Assembly (NCBI RefSeq): GCF_030124145.1
Contig: NZ_JASKMS010000019.1
Coordinates: 1-64,000 of the forward strand
Origin: Streptomyces sp. 378
Lineage (GTDB): Bacteria > Actinomycetota > Actinomycetes > Streptomycetales > Streptomycetaceae
Length of the DNA stretch: 64,000 nt
Reading direction: 5' to 3'
Shown: one piece after another, positions 1 to 8,239 of the stretch
Position numbering within the stretch: position 1 is the first letter of the stretch
Layout: every line of letters starts with the position of its first letter
The notes under the pieces: generated by a model
Databases searched by the model: none
Told to the model about the DNA's origin: nothing
What the model saw: the letters and a program-made list of their open reading frames with translations, nothing else
Program-made: the position numbers and the translations under genes

Positions 1-12
1 CGCCGCACCGCG

Positions 13-88
13 CGAAAGCCCGAGTAGCTCCGCTACGAGGGCTTCCACGCGGCACTCCCCCAAGCTCTTCGAGCAGGGGAGACCCCCA
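13..88. repeat. Composite palindromic intergenic element
   Basis: Two hairpins stand back to back before the VOC gene. The first pairs AAGCCC (16-21) with GGGCTT (39-44), with an inner GTAGC/GCTAC stem around a TCC loop. The second pairs CTCCCC (55-60) with GGGGAG (76-81), with an inner GCTC/GAGC stem around TTC, and is followed by ACCCCCA. I recall hairpins of this style as dispersed elements in Streptomyces genomes. A similarly built hairpin lies inside the methyltransferase gene at 4177-4209. It may also act as a terminator for the VOC gene. Confidence 0.55.
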
Positions 89-140
89 GAGCACGCACCG
101 AACGCCGCTCCTTCTCCCACGGAGATCCATCAGAAGGGGC

Positions 141-875
141 CTAGCCGTCCAGCCCGCCCGTCACCGGATTCCTGCCGGTCAGGCAGTACGTGCCGCCCGC
201 CGGGTCGCGCATCACCGTCCAGCCGGGGAAGGCGGACACGACGGCGGCTCCGAGTTCCTCGTGCCGAGCCCGGGTCGCCGTGACGTCCGCGCAGGCGAGG
301 TCGAGGTGGGCGGAGGCCGGACGTTCCTCGTCGAGCCGTTGCAGGAGCAGACGGACCGGCAGGCCGGGCGGCGGCTTGACCACGTGGAACTCGGGCAGGG
401 AGCCCGGCAGCGACTCCCAGCCGGCGAGCAGCGTGCTCCAGAAGGCGACCTCGGCGTCGAAGGCCGAGGGCGCGATGTCCACGCACACCTGATCGAGCCG
501 GCTGCCCCGCACCACGCCCGGGCGCGACGACTGCCCGCGCCAGGGATCCGCGCAGAACAACTGCCCGGCCGGCGAACGCAGCACGACGAGGGAACCGAGG
601 TCCGCCACGACACTCGCGCCGAGCCGTACCGCCGCGGCGGCGAACTCCGGTATGTCGTCCACACAGAGGTCGATGTGCGCGCCGCCGGAACGCGGCCCGA
701 CCGCCTGTATCTTCACGCATGCGTCGGCGCCGTCGGGCAGCAGGGTGACGAACTCGTCGTGCTCTCCGCGCCGTTCGGACAGTCGGGTGTCCGTGACCGC
801 CGTCCAGAACGCGCAGGCGGCGCCGAAGGCCTCACGCGGGCGGTCGATGAAGGCGTACGTCCAGCTGATCCTCAT
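141..875 (-). CDS. VOC (glyoxalase/bleomycin-resistance-like) family protein
   Basis: The 244-residue product has two tandem VOC-type halves (about 1-115 and 120-244). Each shows the family's pattern of an N-terminal strand, an LDLACAD/IDLCVDD-type central strand and a C-terminal 'DPxG..(Y/F)C' ending (LFCADPW; RDPAGGTYCLTG). VOC proteins bind a metal between paired beta-alpha-beta-beta-beta units and act as dioxygenases, isomerases or drug-binding proteins; the substrate here cannot be read. The ATG at 875 was chosen because the family-like sequence begins there (MRISWTYAFIDRP), although the frame stays open upstream. It is divergent from the phosphate transporter. Confidence 0.8.
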   Translation of the reverse strand: MRISWTYAFIDRPREAFGAACAFWTAVTDTRLSERRGEHDEFVTLLPDGADACVKIQAVGPRSGGAHIDLCVDDIPEFAAAAVRLGASVVADLGSLVVLRSPAGQLFCADPWRGQSSRPGVVRGSRLDQVCVDIAPSAFDAEVAFWSTLLAGWESLPGSLPEFHVVKPPPGLPVRLLLQRLDEERPASAHLDLACADVTATRARHEELGAAVVSAFPGWTVMRDPAGGTYCLTGRNPVTGGLDG

Positions 876-978
876 GGGCGGATCGTAGAGGGCGCGCGCC
901 AAGGCCACCCGCGTGAACCTTGACCAGCCGTCGCGCACCGTTCCCCGTGCATCGGCCCCCGCTTGTTTGCATGCAGGG

Positions 979-2133
<1,155 letters not shown>

Positions 2134-2150
2134 GGGACGGGGAGCCGGAC

Positions 2151-2395
2151 ATGCGTCGGGACCGGACCGCACTCGGTCGGGTGGCCGCGGTGAGCGTGGG
2201 GGGCTCCGCCACCGGGGCCGTCGGCGTCTTCGCGCTGGGCGTCCTCGGCCTCGCCCGGCTGGGGACGGCCGCGAACAGCGGGGCGGGCGCGTCCGCCCAA
2301 CGGTCTCGCCCAGGCCACCCTGGGCCTTCTCGCCCGCACGGCCGTGGTGGCGTCGGCGTACGGGGCATACCTGATCGTCCCTCAGGGGGCGCCAC
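2151..2395 (+). pseudogene. Small membrane protein gene with apparent frameshift
   Basis: An ATG at 2151 with a GGGGAG ribosome site opens a hydrophobic reading frame (GRVAAVSVGGSATGAVGVF, then VLGLARLGTA). Near 2298 the membrane-like coding sense jumps to the next frame, which reads NGLAQATLGLLARTAVVASA followed by YGAYLIVP. Joined, the two parts would make a roughly 75-80 residue two-helix membrane protein. The first frame instead runs on as Arg/Pro-rich sequence into the terminator and sodN antisense. This may be a pseudogene or an assembly indel; function unknown. It would be cotranscribed with pit. Confidence 0.45.
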
Positions 2396-2401
2396 GACGA
2401 A

Positions 2402-2430
2402 GGGGCCCGGCCGGTTCTCGGTCGGGCCCC
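2402..2430. terminator. Bidirectional hairpin terminator between pit operon and sodN
   Basis: GGGGCCCGGCCG (2402-2413) pairs with CGGTCGGGCCCC (2419-2430) with one G-U pair around a GTTCT loop. It lies just past the 3' ends of the convergent pit operon and sodN, so it can stop both transcripts. Confidence 0.75.
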
Positions 2431-2448
2431 CGCGTCGTACGAAGGCGG

Positions 2449-2844
2449 TCAGGCCTTCTTGGTCTCCCAGAAGATCTTGTCGATCTGGGCGATGTAGTCC
2501 AGCGCCTTCTGGCCGGTGGCCGGGTCGGTCGACGCCTTGGCGGCCGAAAGGGCCTTCAGGGCGTCGTTGACCAGCTGGTGCAGCTCCGGGTACTTCTCGA
2601 AGTGCGGGGGCTTGAAGTAGTCGCTCCACAGCACCGAGACGTGGTGCTTGGCGAGCTCGGCGCGCTGCTCCTTGATGACGGTGGCGCGCGCCTGGAAGTG
2701 CGGGTCGTCGTTGGCGGCCATCTTCTCCTGCACGGCCTTCACCGACTCCGCCTCGATGCGGGCCTGGGCGGGGTCGTACACACCGCAGGGAAGGTCGCAG
2801 TGCGCACTGACCTTGACCTTGGGGGCAAACAGGCGGGAAAGCAT
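2449..2844 (-). CDS. sodN: Nickel superoxide dismutase
   Basis: The 131 residues match the usual SodN length. A 14-residue propeptide ending ..KVSA precedes HCDLPCGVYDP, the nickel hook. After cleavage His15, Cys16 and Cys20 become His1, Cys2 and Cys6 of the mature enzyme, which dismutes superoxide in the cytoplasm. The four-helix body (AQARIEAESV.., SDYFKPPHFEKYPELH) is intact. The maturation protease gene sodX is divergent, 145 nt away. In S. coelicolor the sodN mRNA leader is targeted by an sRNA from the sodF 3' UTR under control of the nickel-responsive Fur protein Nur; the leader here (about 2845-2890) is where to test that. Confidence 0.98.
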   Translation of the reverse strand: MLSRLFAPKVKVSAHCDLPCGVYDPAQARIEAESVKAVQEKMAANDDPHFQARATVIKEQRAELAKHHVSVLWSDYFKPPHFEKYPELHQLVNDALKALSAAKASTDPATGQKALDYIAQIDKIFWETKKA

Positions 2845-2989
2845 GGAGCATTCCTTCCTCGTGATCGTCTTCTCACAGGGGACATTACTCCGTGAGGGAC
2901 GGCTTTTGTCGGGTGCCCCCATGGGCTTAGGACAAAAGTCCGGGGTGAGACTGAGACTGGTGGACGAAGAACCGGGGAGGTGCCGGGTG

Positions 2990-3433
2990 ATGCCGGAGCT
3001 GTCGCACGAGTCCGAGCGGGGGAGGCAGGCCCCGCCCTTCGGGCTGGCCGAAGTGACCGGGCCGTCCATGGTGCCCACGCTGCACCACGGGGACCGGCTC
3101 CTGGTGCACTACGGGGCCAGGGTCAGGCCCGGGGACGTCGTCGTGCTGCGGCACCCCTTCCAGCAGGACCTGCTGGTCGTCAAGCGGGTCGCCCAGCGGT
3201 GCGAGAGCGGCTGGTGGGTGCTCGGTGACAACGCGTACGCCGGTGGCGACAGCACCGACTACGGCGTCGTGCCCGACGAACTGGTCCTGGGGCGGGTCCG
3301 GTTCCGCTACCGGCCGCGCAGGCCGGACCGGCGGTCGCCGTGGGCGCTGCTGGGCTGGGCGCTGTCGGCGGCCAGGCCGGTCCTCTCGGGCAGGTCGGGC
3401 CGGGCGGCCTCCAGGCGTTTGCGGGCGCGGTAG
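2990..3433 (+). CDS. sodX: Nickel-type SOD maturation protease (S26 signal-peptidase-like)
   Basis: This 147-residue S26-family peptidase is expected to remove the SodN propeptide to expose the nickel-binding His. The catalytic Ser26 lies in GPSMVPT and the general-base Lys65 in LLVVKRV. The GDNAYAGGDSTDYG block near residue 80 is the S26 substrate-pocket motif. No membrane anchor is seen, as expected for a protease acting on a cytoplasmic substrate. The start is supported by ACCGGGGAGG (2971-2980); a GTG at 2987 is equally possible. The 3' end overlaps the convergent CGNR gene by 127 nt. Confidence 0.93.
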   Translation: MPELSHESERGRQAPPFGLAEVTGPSMVPTLHHGDRLLVHYGARVRPGDVVVLRHPFQQDLLVVKRVAQRCESGWWVLGDNAYAGGDSTDYGVVPDELVLGRVRFRYRPRRPDRRSPWALLGWALSAARPVLSGRSGRAASRRLRAR

Positions 3434-3966
3434 GCCGCCACGTTGGCGCGGGTCGCGCAGCGGTCGGAGCAGTAGCGCCGCGAGCGGTTGGTGGAGGTGT
3501 CGAGGTAGGCGTTGCGGCAGGGCGCCGCCTCGCACAGGCCGAGGCGGTCCACGCCGTACTCGGTCAGGTGGAACGCCAGGCCCATCGCCGCGATCGCCGC
3601 ATAGCCGGCGGTGGCGTTCGACGGGTGGTCCGCCAGGTGCATGTGCCACAGGGGACGGCCGTCGTCGTCGCGGACGTCGTGCCCGGAGATCTGCGGGCTG
3701 ACCGGGAACTCCAGCAGCAGCGAGTTCAGCAGGTCCACGGCGAGCTGCTCGTCGCCGCTGTCGGCCGCCTCGAAGACCGCGCGCAGCCGGGCCCGGACCG
3801 AGCGGAAGCGGGTGACGTCCGCGTCGGTGGCGCGGCGGGCCGCGGACTGCTGGCCGCCGAACAGGCCGCGGATGGCCTCGACCGATGTCAGGGCGTCCTT
3901 GCCCCGGGCCGGTTCCTCGGTGTTGACGAGACGCACGGCGTAGTCCGAGTAATAGGCCAGTTCCAC
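3307..3966 (-). CDS. CGNR zinc-finger (ABATE-type) protein
   Basis: The 219-residue protein has an N-terminal alpha-helical ABATE-like region (about 1-135) and a C-terminal CGNR zinc finger near 143-180: LCEAAPCRNAYLDTSTNRSRRYCSDRCATR, with Cys pairs spaced as in the family, then a basic tail (VAAYRARKRLE). CGNR proteins are presumed stress-related DNA-binding regulators, and their specific targets are mostly unknown. The start is a GTG (VELAYYSDYAV). The last 127 nt lie antisense to sodX coding sequence, so the last 42 codons may be an extension beyond the conserved domain. Confidence 0.85.
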   Translation of the reverse strand: MELAYYSDYAVRLVNTEEPARGKDALTSVEAIRGLFGGQQSAARRATDADVTRFRSVRARLRAVFEAADSGDEQLAVDLLNSLLLEFPVSPQISGHDVRDDDGRPLWHMHLADHPSNATAGYAAIAAMGLAFHLTEYGVDRLGLCEAAPCRNAYLDTSTNRSRRYCSDRCATRANVAAYRARKRLEAARPDLPERTGLAADSAQPSSAHGDRRSGLRGR

Positions 3967-4055
3967 TTGTAGTCCTTACGGAAGGGCTTTAGGGTCGTGA
4001 GCGCGCACTGGTAACAGCTGATGGCGTATCCAGGGTATTACGAGGGAGGGGCTCG

Positions 4056-4859
4056 ATGACGGACGCGGACATCCAGGCCACCGCCGCCGACTGGCAGGCC
4101 TGGCAGGAGAGCTGGGACCGGCAGCAGGAGTGGTACATGCCCGACCGCGAGGAGCGGTTCCGGATCATGCTCGGTGGGGGTCCCCCCATGCCTTTCGGGC
4201 TATGGGGGAGGTCGAGGCCGTCGTGGGCACCGCCCCGCGCGTCCTCGACCTCGCCTGCGGCACGGGCAGCATCACCGCCCGGCTGCTCGCCCGGTTCCCG
4301 GACGCCACCAGCACCGGAGTCGACCTCGACCCGGCGCTCCTCGCCATCGCCGAGGGCACCTTCGCCGGCGACGAGCGGGTCACCCTGGTCACCGCCGACC
4401 TCAAGGACCCCGACTGGCCGGCGCGGCTGCCGCACGACGCGTACGACGCCGTCCTGACCGCGACGGCCCTGCACTGGCTGCACCGGGAACCTCTCGCGGA
4501 GCTCTACGGCCGGGTCGCAGGACTTGTCCGCGACGGCGGCGTCTTCATGAACGCGGACCACATGATCGACGAGACGACGCCCCGGATCAACGCCGCCGAG
4601 CGCGCGCAGCGCCACGCCCGCATGGAACAGGCCAGGCAAATCCGGCATCCTCGGCTGGACCGAGTGGTGGCAGCTCGCCGCGAAGGACCCCGTCCTCGCC
4701 GGACCGACGGCCCGGCGCTACGAGATCTACGGCGACCACGCCGACGGTGACATGCCGTCGGTGCAGTGGCACGCGCGCGTGCTGCGCGAGAAGGGGTTCG
4801 GCGAGGCCAGGCCGGTGTGGTGCTCGCCCTCGGACACCCTGCTGCTCGCCATGAAGTAG
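4056..4859 (+). pseudogene. SAM-dependent class I methyltransferase, frameshifted twice
   Basis: Three pieces in two frames add up to one methyltransferase. MTDADIQATAADWQ..RFRIML begins in frame at 4056. From about 4205 the next frame encodes VLDLACGTGSITARLLARF (motif I), VTADLKDPDW and ALHWL. From about 4645 the original frame returns with GILGWTEWWQLAAKDPVL..SDTLLLAMK and the stop at 4857-4859. The first break coincides with a palindromic element (4177-4209) in the coding sequence. The second looks like one extra A in CAGGCAAATCCGG (4634-4646). The parent family is the trans-aconitate-methyltransferase-like type. It is inactive as read unless the indels are sequence errors. Confidence 0.8.
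4177..4209. repeat. Palindromic element inside the methyltransferase gene
   Basis: GGGGGTCCCCCCAT is followed by GCC-TTTC-GGGC and TATGGGGG, so CCCCCAT pairs with ATGGGGG around an inner GCC/GGC stem. The element sits between RFRIML and EVEAVVG of the methyltransferase and moves the frame. It is built like the hairpin at 55-88. Confidence 0.6.
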
Positions 4860-4878
4860 GCCGCGCGACGGACCGCGA

Positions 4879-4911
4879 AGGGGGCGGCACGGAGATTCCG
4901 TACCGCCCCCT
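4879..4911. terminator. Bidirectional terminator between methyltransferase and ABC operon
   Basis: AGGGGGCGG (4879-4887) pairs with CCGCCCCCT (4903-4911), and an inner ACGGA/TCCGT stem closes a GAT loop. It lies between two convergent 3' ends. Confidence 0.8.
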
Positions 4912-4925
4912 CGCCGTGCGTACCC

Positions 4926-5687
4926 TCAGAGCACCTTGGACAGGAACGACTTCGTCCGCTCGTGCTGCGGGTTCGTCAGCACCTCGCGCGGGTGACCGGA
5001 TTCGACCACCACACCGCCGTCCATGAAGACCAGGCTGTCGCCCACCTCGCGGGCGAAGCCCATCTCGTGGGTGACGACGATCATCGTCATGCCCGACTCG
5101 GCCAGGTCGCGCATGACGTCCAGGACGTCACCGACCAGCTCCGGGTCGAGTGCCGAGGTCGGCTCGTCGAACAGCATCAGCTTCGGGTCCATGGCGAGGG
5201 CCCGGGCGATGGCGACGCGCTGCTGCTGGCCGCCGGAGAGCTGCGAGGGGTAGTTGCCCGCCTTGTCGGCCAGGCCCACCCGGTCCAGCAGTTCCAGGGC
5301 GCGTTCCCGGGCCTTGGCCCTGCTCACGCCCTTGACCTGGACCGGCGCCTCCATGACGTTCTCCACGGACGTCATGTGCGGGAACAGGTTGAAGCGCTGG
5401 AAGACCATGCCGATGTCCCGGCGCTTGACGGCGACCTCGCTGTCCTTCAGCTCGTAGAGCTTGTCGCCCTTCTGCCGGTAGCCGACCAGATCGCCGTCGA
5501 CGTACAGGCGCCCGGCGTTGATCTTCTCCAGGTGGTTGATGCACCGGAGGAAGGTCGACTTGCCGGAGCCGGAGGGGCCGATGAGGCAGAACACCTCGCC
5601 GGACTTCACCTCCAGGTCGATGCCCTTGAGGACCTCTACGGGACCGAAGGACTTGTGGACGCCCTCGGCCTTCACCATGGCGTTCAT
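4926..5687 (-). CDS. Amino-acid ABC transporter ATP-binding protein
   Basis: This 253-residue ATPase is of the GlnQ/GluA (polar amino acid) type. Walker A is GPSGSGKST (37-45), the Q-loop is MVFQRFNLFPH, the signature LSGGQQQRVA lies near 150, Walker B is LMLFDEPTSALDP and the switch His is in VVTHEMGFA. It energises uptake through the permease encoded immediately upstream. The ATG at 5687 overlaps the permease stop by 4 nt. It is the last gene of a three-gene operon reading binding protein, permease, ATPase. Confidence 0.95.
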   Translation of the reverse strand: MNAMVKAEGVHKSFGPVEVLKGIDLEVKSGEVFCLIGPSGSGKSTFLRCINHLEKINAGRLYVDGDLVGYRQKGDKLYELKDSEVAVKRRDIGMVFQRFNLFPHMTSVENVMEAPVQVKGVSRAKARERALELLDRVGLADKAGNYPSQLSGGQQQRVAIARALAMDPKLMLFDEPTSALDPELVGDVLDVMRDLAESGMTMIVVTHEMGFAREVGDSLVFMDGGVVVESGHPREVLTNPQHERTKSFLSKVL

Positions 5688-6631
5688 GCGGTGCCTCCCG
5701 TCGACGCCGAGCGGTTGGACAGGGACAGCACGTTCGCCTTGATCTTCTGGAGCGGCGTGGCCGGCAGCGAACGGCTGGAGCCACGCGCGTAGTACCGCTC
5801 CAGGTAGTACTGGCCGATGCTGAAGATCGACGTCATCAGCAGGTACCAGGCCGCCGCCAGGAACAGCATCTCGGCCGGGGCGCCGGAGGTCTGCCCGATG
5901 TCCTGAGCGGCACGGAGCAACTCCGGATACTGGACGACCGAGACCAGGGAGGTCGTCTTCAGCATGTTGATGACCTCGTTGCCCGTCGGCGGCACGATCA
6001 CGCGCATCGCCTGCGGGATGACGATCCGGCGCAGCGTCTTGGTGTGGCTCATCCCCAGCGCGTGCGACGCCTCCGTCTGGCCCTCGTCGACCGAGAGCAG
6101 ACCGGCCCGGCAGATCTCCGCCATGTACGCGGCCTCGTTGAGGCCGAGGCCCAGCAGCGCCGTCAGGAACGGGGTCATGAAGTCCGACCACTCGTCCTTG
6201 TAGAACGGCCCGAGGTTGATGTACTCGAAGACCAGGCCCAGGTTGAACCAGACGATCAGCTGCACCAGGACCGGGGTGCCGCGGAAGAACCAGATGTAGA
6301 ACCATGCGATCGACGAGGTCACCGGGTTCTTCGACAGGCGCATCACGGCGAGCAGGACGCCGCCGACGATGCCGATCGCCATGGACAGGACGGTCAGCAG
6401 GAGCGTCTTGCCGACGCCGTCCAGGATGCGGTCGTCGAAGAAGTAGTCCGGGATCGCGCCCCAGTTGATCTTGCCCTGGGCGAACGCGTACACGACCCCG
6501 ACCAGCAGGGCGATCGCTACGACGGCGGAGACGTACCGCCCGTAGTGCCGGACCGGGATGGCCTTGATGGCCTCCGGTCCGGCCGGGGGCGTGTCGGACG
6601 GCCCCGACGTCTTGTCGATGTCAACAGTCAC
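5684..6631 (-). CDS. Amino-acid ABC transporter permease (HisM/GlnP type)
   Basis: The 315-residue inner-membrane permease has five or six hydrophobic segments. The cytoplasmic EAA loop that docks the ATPase is EAAYMAEICRAGLLSV followed by DEGQTEASHALGMS. The N-terminal 40 residues are hydrophilic and Pro-rich. It starts with GTG at 6631, 33 nt downstream of the binding-protein stop. The set has one permease, so the channel is probably a homodimer or pairs with a permease elsewhere. Confidence 0.93.
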   Translation of the reverse strand: MTVDIDKTSGPSDTPPAGPEAIKAIPVRHYGRYVSAVVAIALLVGVVYAFAQGKINWGAIPDYFFDDRILDGVGKTLLLTVLSMAIGIVGGVLLAVMRLSKNPVTSSIAWFYIWFFRGTPVLVQLIVWFNLGLVFEYINLGPFYKDEWSDFMTPFLTALLGLGLNEAAYMAEICRAGLLSVDEGQTEASHALGMSHTKTLRRIVIPQAMRVIVPPTGNEVINMLKTTSLVSVVQYPELLRAAQDIGQTSGAPAEMLFLAAAWYLLMTSIFSIGQYYLERYYARGSSRSLPATPLQKIKANVLSLSNRSASTGGTA

Positions 6632-6663
6632 GGGTGTTGCCTTTCAGTGCCGCTGCGTCGCGG

Positions 6664-7614
6664 TCACTTGCCGCCGTTGATCGTGGCTTCGTCGACGGAG
6701 CCTTCGGTGACGCCCCACTTCTTCATGATCTTCTCGTACTCGCCGTTCTCGATGATGGCGTCGAGGGCGGCCTTGAGGGCGTCCCGCAGCTGCGTCTGGT
6801 TCTTGGCGACCGCGATGCCGTACGGAGCGGCCTCGACCTGCTCGCCGACCAGCTGGAAGTCCTTGCCGCCGCCCGAGGTCTTCACGGCGTACGCGGCGAC
6901 CGGGAAGTCGGACGAGCCGGCGTCGGCGCCGCCCGCGCGCAGGCGGGTCTGGGCCTGCTGGTCGTTGTCGAAGGGCTCGATGGTGATCTTCTTGCCGGCC
7001 GGGCACTTCTTCGACTCCGCCTTGGCGAGGTCCTGGGAGACGGTGCCGCGCTGCACCACGATCTTCTTGCCGCACAGGTCGGACCAGGTCTTGATGCCCT
7101 GGTCGTCGCCCTTCTTGGTGTAGATCGAGACACCGGCGGTGAAGTAGTCCACGAAGTCGACGCCCTCACCGACCTTCTTGCCGGTGCCGGAGTCGATGCC
7201 CTCCTGGCGGTCCTTGGTGTCGGTCATCGCGGACATGGCGATGTCGTACCGCTTGGACCGCAGACCCGTGATCAGCGTGTCGAAGGTGCCGTTCTCGAAC
7301 TGGAAATCGACCCCGAGCTGCTTGCCCATGGCGGCGGCGAGGTCGGGGTCGATGCCGACCACCTTGCCGGAGCTGTCCTTGAATTCGACCGGGGCGTAGG
7401 CGATGTCGGAACCGACCTTGATGACACCCTTGTCGCGGATGGCCTTCGGCAGCTTGTCGGCGAGCGGGGCCGAGGCCGCGGTGTCGCTCGAGCCGGTGTC
7501 CTTGGTCTGGTCACCGCATCCGGTGAGCATCAGCGCGCCTGCGACCGCGATCGCACCGACCGCTGCTAGCCGGGAGTGCGCGGCGGTCGTACGACGGGTG
7601 GAGCTTGCGGTCAT
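6664..7614 (-). CDS. Amino-acid ABC transporter substrate-binding lipoprotein
   Basis: The 316-residue family 3 solute-binding protein has a lipoprotein signal ending in LMLTGC, with the modified Cys at 33. The mature part begins with a Ser/Asp/Thr linker, then VIKVGSDIAYAPVEF, VGIDPDLAAAMGKQLG and the central FDTLITGLRSKRYDIAMSAM strand. These mark a polar amino acid binder (Glu/Gln/Arg group); the exact ligand is not readable. The ATG at 7614 follows GGAGGAA. It is the first gene of the importer operon, so its promoter lies in 7615-8239. Confidence 0.95.
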   Translation of the reverse strand: MTASSTRRTTAAHSRLAAVGAIAVAGALMLTGCGDQTKDTGSSDTAASAPLADKLPKAIRDKGVIKVGSDIAYAPVEFKDSSGKVVGIDPDLAAAMGKQLGVDFQFENGTFDTLITGLRSKRYDIAMSAMTDTKDRQEGIDSGTGKKVGEGVDFVDYFTAGVSIYTKKGDDQGIKTWSDLCGKKIVVQRGTVSQDLAKAESKKCPAGKKITIEPFDNDQQAQTRLRAGGADAGSSDFPVAAYAVKTSGGGKDFQLVGEQVEAAPYGIAVAKNQTQLRDALKAALDAIIENGEYEKIMKKWGVTEGSVDEATINGGK

Positions 7615-8239
7615 GGTGGGTTCCTCCGGCGGATGGGTGGAGTTGCCGATGGGGCGGGCCGCTGCCGATGAGTTCGACGCGGCCGTGGCACGCCGAAGGT
7701 CTCGGCAGTGCCGTGGGTCGACGAGTGCACACGTCTTCGAGTGTCGCGACCTCGTGTGATTACGGCATCTTGCCATTCGGACTGCGCGATTCTGGGGGCC
7801 AGTCATGTCAAAATCGGATAACGGGAGACCCCCGAACCGCACCACTCCGGTACATCACGGCCGGACCTTCTATGGGAATCACCCCTTCCGGCCGGAAGAA
7901 CTTCGGTAAATCCCGGGATTTCGATACGGGGAGCGCGGCCTTCGTCAGTGGCTGAGTGGTTGTATCCGGCTTGTCCAGGTCTTGTCCTGATTTTGGACGA
8001 AGAGTCAGGGCCCCGTCATGTGACCTTCGCGTTATGGACTCGTCCTCGATGCCGTCCGTCCGGTAAGAAGGGTCCTTACACCCCTCATCCGGGGCTCAGG
8101 GCGCGTGTGCGGCGCGCCCGTCGCGTACGCGCCCGTACGTATACACGTACAAGCACGACATGGGCCTACGCGGTGCCCGCCCACCCCTCACCAGGAGTGG
8201 CCACCCTCAAACCAATGAAGATTTAAGGGGTAAAACGAA
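7615..8239. promoter_or_regulatory. Long divergent control region, ABC importer / malic enzyme
   Basis: This 625-nt gene-free stretch separates the binding-protein gene from malic enzyme. It holds three notable inverted repeats: GTAAG-N7-CTTAC (8063-8079), CGCGTACGCG (8122-8131) and GTACGT-ATAC-ACGTAC (8135-8150). The last two lie 90-118 nt before the malic enzyme start and are plausible operator sites. I see no convincing coding sequence; the short frames here lack family-like content. Confidence 0.5.

Noticed and set aside
7948..8226. Possible small gene before malic enzyme
   Set aside because: No ribosome site or recognisable sequence, and it covers the palindrome-rich promoter region.
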